Part shown: positions 58,220-64,000 of the stretch, piece by piece | Position numbering within the stretch: the stretch's first letter is position 1 | Layout of the letters: every line of letters begins with the position of its first letter | Origin: Ruminococcus_C callidus | Lineage (GTDB): Bacteria; Bacillota; Clostridia; Oscillospirales; Ruminococcaceae | Reading direction: 5' to 3' | Length of the DNA stretch: 64,000 bases | NCBI RefSeq assembly: GCF_049562855.1 | Contig: NZ_CP186925.1 | Coordinates: 1,240,001-1,304,000 of the forward strand | Position numbers and translations under genes: made by a program | Notes under the pieces: model-generated | Seen by the model: the letters and a program-made list of their open reading frames with translations, nothing else | What the model was told of the DNA's origin: nothing | The model's database searches: none

Positions 58220-59476
58220 ATGCAGCAGTATACAACAGATATAATGATTATCGGCGGCGGAGCCTCAGGCCTCGCCGCCGCTGTTGCAGCAAAACGTTTT
58301 TGTCCGGAGTTATCTGTTATGATTCTGGAGCGTAATTCCAGAGTTGGAAAAAAGATACTGGCTACCGGAAACGGTCGCTGCAACCTTGGGAACATTTCAA
58401 CAGATTCCCGATATTATTATGGCTCCTGCAAAAAGTACTGGAATACAATTGTAGAACAGACGCAGCCAGCAGAAGCATTTTTTCAAAGCATGGGACTGTA
58501 CTGCCGTCGTGAATCTGATGGTAGGCTGTATCCTTGTTCGAATCAGGCGGCGAGCGTATTAGATGCACTTCGTTTGACAATAGAACAAGAGGGGATTTCT
58601 GACGTTTGCTATTGTTTGGTTTCCGATATACAGCAGACGGAATCCGGAATTCTGGCAAAGACCACACAAGGAGATTTCCTTGCAAGTGCGGCAATTGTCA
58701 CAACAGGTGGATTTGCTGCTCCTAAAACCGGCTCTGACGGGTCAGCATTCTCATGGCTTTTGAATTTGGGGCATCATTGCAATACACCAAAGCCGGCATT
58801 GGTGCCTTTTTTAACAAAACCAGTCTTACTGCGACTGTTGAAAGGTATCCGTCTTTCGGCAGAAGTGACTGCAATTTCTGAAAATGGCACTGTTCTTGCG
58901 GTAGATACAGGAGAAGTGCAGTTTACAGAACGGACTATCTCCGGAATATGTGTAATGAATCTCTCTGCTGCTTGTGTGGGACAGGAACCGGCTGCAATTT
59001 GTCTAAGGCTTTTGCCGGAAATTCCAGAACAACGGCTACTTCCTTTGTTGTGGGAATTATATGGCGTTCGGACAAACTGGAAACTGGAGGATTGGCTTAC
59101 CGGCTTGCTGCCTAAAAAGGCGGGCATACAGCTTTTGCGAAGTGCTGGTATTGCTATGTCAATGGATACGCCTGTTTATGAAATTACGCCGCAGCAATTG
59201 GAGCAAGTTGCGAAAACTATTCTTTCTTGGAAATTTCCAGTCCTCTCCAGAGGCAGTTGGCAGGAGGCTCAAGTGACTTCCGGCGGCATTCCGGCAGAGG
59301 AAATTGATGCGGATTTGCAATCTCGTTTGGTAAATGGCTTGTTTTTTGCAGGTGAGATCTTGGACTTTCATGGAAACTGCGGCGGTTATAATCTGAATTG
59401 GGCATGGCAATCCGGACAATTTTCCGGAGAAAATGCGGCGAAACAAATTTTGCAGAAAAGAGGTGACACTGTATGA
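58220..59476 (+). CDS. FAD-dependent oxidoreductase, HI0933/BaiN-like
   Basis: 418 residues from ATG 58220 (GGGAG just upstream); the ORF extends into the previous gene without support. N-terminal FAD site IMIIGGGASGLAAAVAA, then RNSRVGKKILATGNGRCNLGN, the BaiN/HI0933 signature, and a C-terminal GEILDFHGNCGGYNLNWAW. Family members include a bile-acid delta-4 reductase candidate, but substrates are mostly unknown. The stop overlaps the next oxidoreductase by four bases. Confidence 0.9.
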   Translation: MQQYTTDIMIIGGGASGLAAAVAAKRFCPELSVMILERNSRVGKKILATGNGRCNLGNISTDSRYYYGSCKKYWNTIVEQTQPAEAFFQSMGLYCRRESDGRLYPCSNQAASVLDALRLTIEQEGISDVCYCLVSDIQQTESGILAKTTQGDFLASAAIVTTGGFAAPKTGSDGSAFSWLLNLGHHCNTPKPALVPFLTKPVLLRLLKGIRLSAEVTAISENGTVLAVDTGEVQFTERTISGICVMNLSAACVGQEPAAICLRLLPEIPEQRLLPLLWELYGVRTNWKLEDWLTGLLPKKAGIQLLRSAGIAMSMDTPVYEITPQQLEQVAKTILSWKFPVLSRGSWQEAQVTSGGIPAEEIDADLQSRLVNGLFFAGEILDFHGNCGGYNLNWAWQSGQFSGENAAKQILQKRGDTV

Positions 59477-61080
59477 TTAAATTAACGAATCTCTCTATGC
59501 CCTTGCAATTCACGGAAGATATTTTACGGCAGAAGATTGCACAACGGCTGCATATTTCAGCACAGGAAATTCAGTCAGTGTTATATTTGAAACGTTCTGT
59601 TGATGCACGGAAAAAACCGAAAATCACTGTGATTTTGACAGTTGCAGTTGCCGTTTCAAATGAGGAAAAAATTCTGCGGCGTGCTGTAAAAGATGCTGAC
59701 ATTCAGTCGTACGTACCTTATTATTATCGTATCCCAAAATGTACAGTTCCCGTAAGCCAATCAAATCGTCCTGTAATTGTGGGATTTGGTCCGGCGGGCA
59801 TGTTTGCGGCATTAATTCTGGCAAAGGCGGGATTGCGTCCAATTGTGCTGGAACGCGGAAAATGCGTGGAGCAGCGACAGGAAGATGTGACAAATTTCCG
59901 AAAAACCGGCATGCTCTGTACAGACAGCAATGTACAGTTTGGCGAAGGCGGTGCAGGAACATTTTCAGACGGCAAACTGACGACTGGCATTAAGGATCCG
60001 CGAATTCGTTTTGTGCTGCAAAGCTTTGTAGAATGCGGCGCACCGGAAGAAATTCTCTATCTGGCAAAACCACATATCGGAACGGATAAGCTGGTACATG
60101 TCGTGCGAGAAATGCGGAAAACAATTCAACGATACGGCGGAGAGATCCTCTTTCAGGCTCACATGGAAAAGCTGGTACAGAAAAATGGCAAGCTGACAGC
60201 TGTACAGTATCAAAAGGACGGAAAAACGACAGAAATCCTTACCTCTCACTGTATTCTTGCTGTGGGGCATAGTGCTCGAGATGTGTTTGAAATGCTGTAC
60301 AATGCGAACATTTCTATGACGCAAAAAAATTTTGCAGTCGGTATGCGAATCGAGCATTCGCAGGATTGGTTAAATCATGCCATGTACGGCAGGGAAGCCT
60401 CTCCGCCGGAGCTTCCGGTTGCAGATTATAAGCTGGCTGTGCACTTGCCGAACAAACATAGTTTGTACACATTTTGTATGTGTCCGGGTGGGGAAGTCGT
60501 TGCAGCATCTTCAGAACAACATCGACTGGTTGTCAATGGTATGAGTAATTATGCCAGAAATGGCAGAAATGCCAATAGTGCATTACTGGTCGGCGTTTCC
60601 GCGGCAGAGTTGCAGGATTCACACCCGTTAGCCGGAATGCGGTTTCAACAGAAACTGGAAGAAGCTGCATTTCAAGCTGGCGGCGGCAATTATTATGCAC
60701 CAGTTTGCTGTGTTGGCGATTTTTTGCAAAAACACGCTGCGACTGGTTGCGGAAAAATTGAACCAACGTATCAGCCGGGTGTCAATTGGATTTCACCAGA
60801 TGAATATTTACCGGCATTTGTTGCAGAAACTTTGCGACTTGGAATTCCAGCCATGAATCGTAAGATTCATGGATTTGCAGAAACAGATGCAGTATTGACC
60901 GGCGTAGAAAGCCGCAGTTCGTCGCCTGTACGCATTGTTCGGAACGAAAACTGTGAGTCAGTGTCGCTGGCTGGTTTGTATCCATGCGGCGAAGGAGCCG
61001 GATACGCAGGTGGAATCACATCTGCGGCAGTAGACGGAATTCGTTGTGCAGAACAAGTGCTGCAGGCATATTTGCAATGA
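59473..61080 (+). CDS. FAD-dependent dehydrogenase, COG2509-like
   Basis: 535 residues. A basic N-terminal domain (to about 95) with RSVDARKKPKITVILTVAVA precedes the FAD site PVIVGFGPAGMFAALILAKA. VQFGEGGAGTFSDGKLTTG and the C-terminal GLYPCGEGAGYAGGITSAAVDG are typical of COG2509 proteins. Function is unknown; these are sometimes linked to tRNA or polyunsaturated substrates without proof. Coupled to the BaiN-like gene by a four-base overlap. Confidence 0.9.
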   Translation: MIKLTNLSMPLQFTEDILRQKIAQRLHISAQEIQSVLYLKRSVDARKKPKITVILTVAVAVSNEEKILRRAVKDADIQSYVPYYYRIPKCTVPVSQSNRPVIVGFGPAGMFAALILAKAGLRPIVLERGKCVEQRQEDVTNFRKTGMLCTDSNVQFGEGGAGTFSDGKLTTGIKDPRIRFVLQSFVECGAPEEILYLAKPHIGTDKLVHVVREMRKTIQRYGGEILFQAHMEKLVQKNGKLTAVQYQKDGKTTEILTSHCILAVGHSARDVFEMLYNANISMTQKNFAVGMRIEHSQDWLNHAMYGREASPPELPVADYKLAVHLPNKHSLYTFCMCPGGEVVAASSEQHRLVVNGMSNYARNGRNANSALLVGVSAAELQDSHPLAGMRFQQKLEEAAFQAGGGNYYAPVCCVGDFLQKHAATGCGKIEPTYQPGVNWISPDEYLPAFVAETLRLGIPAMNRKIHGFAETDAVLTGVESRSSSPVRIVRNENCESVSLAGLYPCGEGAGYAGGITSAAVDGIRCAEQVLQAYLQ

Positions 61081-61175
61081 GCCGAAATATGACAGGGAAA
61101 TGCTAATATGTAATTGCACCAAATACAAATTTGGTGCAATTAAGAGGACCCAATTACGAGGGGAGGGCAATTATT

Positions 61176-62231
61176 TTGGAAATTGATCGCAAACAGTGCC
61201 CTGATTTTTTTCTGGATTATATTTTATATATCACTGTAACGAAATCATTGTCCAGCCGTACGGTACAGGAATACTATCTGGACATTCGTTTGTTTCTGAA
61301 GTATCTTCGCATGATGCGTGAGCCGCAGTTTCAGGACATCAACGACTTGCAGCAGATTCCGATCAAAGATATGTCCGTATCTGCTTTGCAATCTGTGACA
61401 TTGCAGGACTTATATAACTATCTGTATTATGTTACAGAAGAACGTGAAAATCATGATCGTGCCCGCGGCCGAAAAGTTTCTGCACTGCGTAGCTTTTTCC
61501 GCTATCTCTGCCAACATCAGAAATTGATTTCGCAAGACCCGACTGAGCAATTGGAACTGCCATCGCCGAAAAAAGCTTTGCCGCGATATTTGACATTGGA
61601 ACAAAGCCAGCAATTGCTGCAATCTTTGAATTCTGCATATCCAGAACGGGATTATTGCATATTGACATTGTTCTTGAATTGCGGAATACGGCTTAGCGAA
61701 CTGGTGGGTTTGAATCTTTCAGACATCAACTTCAAGGAAGCCAAAATGCGTGTGCTGGGCAAAGGCAATAAGGAACGCATGGTGTACTTAAATGAAGCCT
61801 GTATGGACGCACTTCACGCGTACTTACAAGTTCGTGAGTTGCCTGAGGGCTCTGCGGAAACTGCTGTTTTCCTGAGCAAGCGGCATACACGGATCAGCAA
61901 ACGGCGTGTGCAGCAAGTAGTAGAAACTGCGTTGGCACAGGCAGATCTTGGCGGACAAGGCTTTTCTACCCACAAGTTGCGGCATACTGCGGCAACGCTG
62001 ATGTATCAGTACGGAAATGTTGATGCATTGACGCTAAAAGAAGTATTGGGACATGCAAGCACCTCTACAACAGAGATCTACACCCATTTGTCCAATCAGA
62101 TTTTGAAACATGCGACAGACAGTTCGCCTCTGGCACACTTTGAAAGAAACAGTCAAAGTCAAGCTGAGCAGGAAAACAATGAAGATCATGAATCGAAATC
62201 AGAGAATACAGATATTACAAATCCAGAGTGA
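61176..62231 (+). CDS. Tyrosine recombinase, XerC/XerD-like
   Basis: 351 residues from TTG 61176 (GGAGG nine bases upstream); upstream in-frame codons lack a site. The N-terminal core-binding SAM-like domain reaches about residue 115. The catalytic set is visible: Arg in LNCGIRLSELVGL, Lys in VLGKGNKERMVYL, THKLRHTAATLMYQYG (H-x-x-R) and LGHASTSTTEIYTHL (His and the Tyr nucleophile). The C-terminal tail is Glu/Asn-rich. As no mobile element surrounds it, chromosome dimer resolution (Xer) is likely. Confidence 0.9.
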   Translation: MEIDRKQCPDFFLDYILYITVTKSLSSRTVQEYYLDIRLFLKYLRMMREPQFQDINDLQQIPIKDMSVSALQSVTLQDLYNYLYYVTEERENHDRARGRKVSALRSFFRYLCQHQKLISQDPTEQLELPSPKKALPRYLTLEQSQQLLQSLNSAYPERDYCILTLFLNCGIRLSELVGLNLSDINFKEAKMRVLGKGNKERMVYLNEACMDALHAYLQVRELPEGSAETAVFLSKRHTRISKRRVQQVVETALAQADLGGQGFSTHKLRHTAATLMYQYGNVDALTLKEVLGHASTSTTEIYTHLSNQILKHATDSSPLAHFERNSQSQAEQENNEDHESKSENTDITNPE

Positions 62232-62266
62232 ATTACTAATACATAACATTGATATGTATTGCTAAA

Positions 62267-62309
62267 ACAACGGGCAAGTTACAATAATCATGTAACTTGC
62301 CCGTTGTTT
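62267..62309. terminator. Shared terminator of the recombinase and trmL genes
   Basis: 18-bp stem (AACAACGGGCAAGTTACA and complement), loop of about seven, T-run on the plus strand and A-run for the minus strand. Confidence 0.92.
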
Positions 62310-62330
62310 TTATATCAATTTCAAAGTACT

Positions 62331-62843
62331 TTATTCCCATGTAAACTGTGTCAGTTCGCCTTCTACAGATAACTCTGGATATTCCCATTGCCGTAATACT
62401 TCATATGCTGCAATTGCCACAGAATTGGAAAGGTTCAGACTGCGAAGGGTATTTCGCATAGGAATGCGAACACAGGTGTCCGGATGTTGTACTAGCAGAG
62501 ATTCGTTCAGTCCTTTGTCTTCTCTGCCGAATACCAGATACACAGGTTTATCTGTTGGATAAGAAACATCACTGTGAATATGTCTGCCCTTTGTTGTGAA
62601 GAAATACCTCTCCCCTTCCGGATTTTTGTCGCAAAAGTCCTCCCAGTTCGTGTAATATGTCAAGTCCAGCTTGTCCCAATAGTCCAACCCCGCACGCTTG
62701 AGGTGCTTGTCTGTCACCGTAAATCCAAGAGGTTCCACTAAATGCAGCCTTGCTCCAGTAACGGCACAGGTTCTGGAAATATTTCCGGTATTCTGCGGAA
62801 TTTGCGGTTCGACTAAAACGATGTTCAATTGTGATAATTTCAT
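62331..62843 (-). CDS. trmL: tRNA (cytidine/uridine-34-2'-O)-methyltransferase
   Basis: 170 residues from ATG 62843 (AGAGGG upstream); the longer ORF lacks a site. LNIVLVEPQIPQNTGNISRTC, VEPLGFTV, LVFGREDKGLNESLL and the knot region IPMRNTLRSLNLSNSVAIAAYE are SPOUT-class TrmL signatures. It methylates the wobble ribose of leucine tRNAs using AdoMet. Confidence 0.95.
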   Translation of the reverse strand: MKLSQLNIVLVEPQIPQNTGNISRTCAVTGARLHLVEPLGFTVTDKHLKRAGLDYWDKLDLTYYTNWEDFCDKNPEGERYFFTTKGRHIHSDVSYPTDKPVYLVFGREDKGLNESLLVQHPDTCVRIPMRNTLRSLNLSNSVAIAAYEVLRQWEYPELSVEGELTQFTWE

Positions 62844-62965
62844 AAAAGCCCTCTCTTTTCCAGTTGTGGAATGGATATACAGGGATAAATGCAGTTTTCT
62901 TTTCGCATAATAAGCATGCAGCAGAAATCGCTGAAAAATGAAAATGCGGAAAGGAGTATGCAAAA

Positions 62966-63139
62966 ATGACCGTAAAATCTGTAGTTCGCGGGGTTACAGT
63001 TGGTGCAACTGTAGGAACAGTTTGTTATATGATGTCCAAGGCAACCTCTAAGCAGAAGCATGACATTCGAAAAAATGCCGGTAAGGCAGTCAAAGCCGCT
63101 GGTTGTATTCTGGACGATCTCACTTCTCTGATGTGGTAA
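62966..63139 (+). CDS. 57-residue hypothetical protein
   Basis: ATG 62966 follows AAAGGAG by nine bases; the product starts MTVKSVVRGVTVGATVGTVC, one weakly hydrophobic N-terminal helix with Gly/Val repeats, then a basic part (SKQKHDIRKNAGKAVKAAG) and ends DDLTSLMW. It resembles small YtxH-like or membrane-edge proteins in style. A terminator follows. It is divergent from trmL. Confidence 0.7.
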   Translation: MTVKSVVRGVTVGATVGTVCYMMSKATSKQKHDIRKNAGKAVKAAGCILDDLTSLMW

Positions 63140-63164
63140 ATTCAATAGTATCGCTATCGCATAG

Positions 63165-63196
63165 AAATCACGCAGCTTTTTGAAACTGCGTGATTT
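63165..63196. terminator. Terminator between the 57-residue gene and the flavin reductase
   Basis: 11-bp stem AAATCACGCAG/CTGCGTGATTT with a ten-base loop and T-run on the plus strand. Confidence 0.85.
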
Positions 63197-63227
63197 TTGC
63201 TTTTTAGATTTGACTTAGAATATGTTT

Positions 63228-63785
63228 TTATTTCAGCTGGTTGCCGTCAGAAAATGCGGTGCCAACTTTTTCGCCCAGTTTGCGATAGGTGTGAGCAACG
63301 CTGTCGAAAACAATTGGATTTACCTTGTCAGTATCAATCTTTCCATTTTCGTCCAGCACACGCTCATCAGCACAAACATTGACAATTTCGCCGACAACAA
63401 TGCCGTCTTCATTGAACTTTACCAGCTTGCACTCCAATGCCATCGGAAATTCCTGAAACAGCGGAGCATCAACTGTAGTACTCTTTTCTGCGTGCAGACC
63501 GGACTTTTCCATTTTATCCGGTGTGTTATTTCCGGAAACCAAACCCACATAATCAGCCGGAACAGCCGTATCCGCAGTTGCAAAGCTGACTGTGAAAGAA
63601 CCCTTTGCTCGAATATTCTTTGTCGTCTTGTGGTTTTCACTCAAGCAAAGCATGATCTGATTGGTTTCATAAATGCCGCCCCAAGCTGCATTCATGGCAT
63701 CGGGCCTTCCGTTTTCATCATAGGTGCCGACGATGAGAACCGGCATCGGATACATCCATGTCTGTGCTCCAAAATTTTTTCTCAT
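63228..63785 (-). CDS. Flavin reductase family protein
   Basis: 185 residues from ATG 63785 (GGGAG eight bases upstream). MRKNFGAQTWMYPMPVLIVG, DAMNAAWGGIYETNQIMLCL and GSFTVSFATADTAVPADYVG are typical of the FMN-binding flavin reductase-like split barrel. It likely binds FMN and supplies reduced flavin or reduces small molecules; substrate unknown. The longer reading frame upstream is not supported by a ribosome-binding site. Confidence 0.9.
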   Translation of the reverse strand: MRKNFGAQTWMYPMPVLIVGTYDENGRPDAMNAAWGGIYETNQIMLCLSENHKTTKNIRAKGSFTVSFATADTAVPADYVGLVSGNNTPDKMEKSGLHAEKSTTVDAPLFQEFPMALECKLVKFNEDGIVVGEIVNVCADERVLDENGKIDTDKVNPIVFDSVAHTYRKLGEKVGTAFSDGNQLK

Positions 63786-63901
63786 TTGTAAGACTCCCTT
63801 TTCGATAAAATCCGGCAGGACAAATCCCGCCTTTTTTATTATAGCACAATTTTGGGGGATTGTCCAGCTGTTCAAAATACATTTTCAGAAAAACAGCAAA
63901 T

Positions 63902-63930
63902 TTGCAAACTTGCTAAAATTATGGTATACT
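63902..63930 (+). promoter_or_regulatory. Sigma-A promoter pointing out of the window
   Basis: TTGCAA (63902-63907), 17-base spacer, TATACT (63925-63930). The gene it serves lies beyond 64000. Confidence 0.7.
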
Positions 63931-64000
63931 GGGGATTATGATATAGAGCATATTCACATAAATTCACATAAAAATGAATAGCACCGTTGAAATACATTCT

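Noticed and set aside
56536..58395. 619-codon open frame on the minus strand
   Set aside because: Antisense of the ACT and UPF0210 genes, rich in Cys, His and Asn as is typical for shadows of such codon use.
61176..62231. Tyrosine recombinase as integrase of a mobile island
   Set aside because: Neighbours are housekeeping genes, no tRNA or direct repeats flank it, and the protein is Xer-like in length and motifs.
1..64000. CRISPR array, tRNA, rRNA or transposase
   Set aside because: No regularly spaced repeats, no cloverleaf-like sequences, and no transposase motifs were found; the dispersed repeats are irregularly placed palindromic elements.

Overview
The window looks like chromosome from a fibre-degrading, strictly anaerobic gut Firmicute close to Ruminococcus (Oscillospiraceae). 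Supporting this are cohesin- and dockerin-like secreted proteins, a dockerin-bearing GH26 mannanase, anaerobic (class III) ribonucleotide reductase, the DapL route to lysine, amidotransferase-based Asn-tRNA synthesis, and sigma-A promoters with a 17-base spacer. No rRNA, tRNA, CRISPR array or transposase gene was seen. The assignment is inferred from gene content; no database was searched.

Layout. 1-7.5 kb: 3' end of clpB, an AAA+ ATPase, a VTT membrane protein, a lipoprotein with cohesin-like halves in reversed order, DUF6465-HU, and amt-glnB behind an ANTAR-type antitermination leader. 7.6-17.8 kb: a polyamine operon on the minus strand (speD, speA, an inserted segment with a partial speA duplication and a SUKH-like gene, a PNPOx-like protein, speE, a YwqG-like protein, carboxynorspermidine dehydrogenase, nspC, a radical SAM protein) behind a structured speD leader. 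18-25 kb: lon-engB-lysA facing metE. 25-31.8 kb: LysR, DUF4317, maf, tautomerase, trpS, DUF5104 lipoprotein, pfkA. 32-38.5 kb: GH26 mannanase, nrdG-nrdD with two NrdR-like boxes, and a secreted dockerin protein. 38.5-44 kb: asd-dapA-dapB under a lysine riboswitch, then queA-tgt. 44-48.4 kb: hpf, then an FHA-RodA-PBP operon. 48.4-54 kb: small alarmone synthetase, then gatC-gatA-gatB, where gatB is fused in frame to an archaeal-type aspartyl-tRNA synthetase. 54-64 kb: dapF-dapL, ACT/UPF0210 pair, two FAD oxidoreductases, tyrosine recombinase, trmL, a 57-residue ORF and a flavin reductase.

How genes work together. asd, dapA, dapB, dapL, dapF and lysA together cover every step from aspartyl phosphate to lysine. 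gatC, gatA and GatB-AspRS would charge tRNA-Asn with Asp and amidate it, with synthetase and amidotransferase in one polypeptide. Both the AdoMet-dependent (SpeD/SpeE) and the carboxy-polyamine (dehydrogenase/NspC) routes to triamines lie in one operon.

A family of palindromic elements (full length 172-173 bp, with shorter deletion forms) is scattered between genes. Eight copies carry inverted ends and matching 4-bp flanking repeats, the mark of a non-autonomous transposable element (MITE). Several sit exactly on stop codons.
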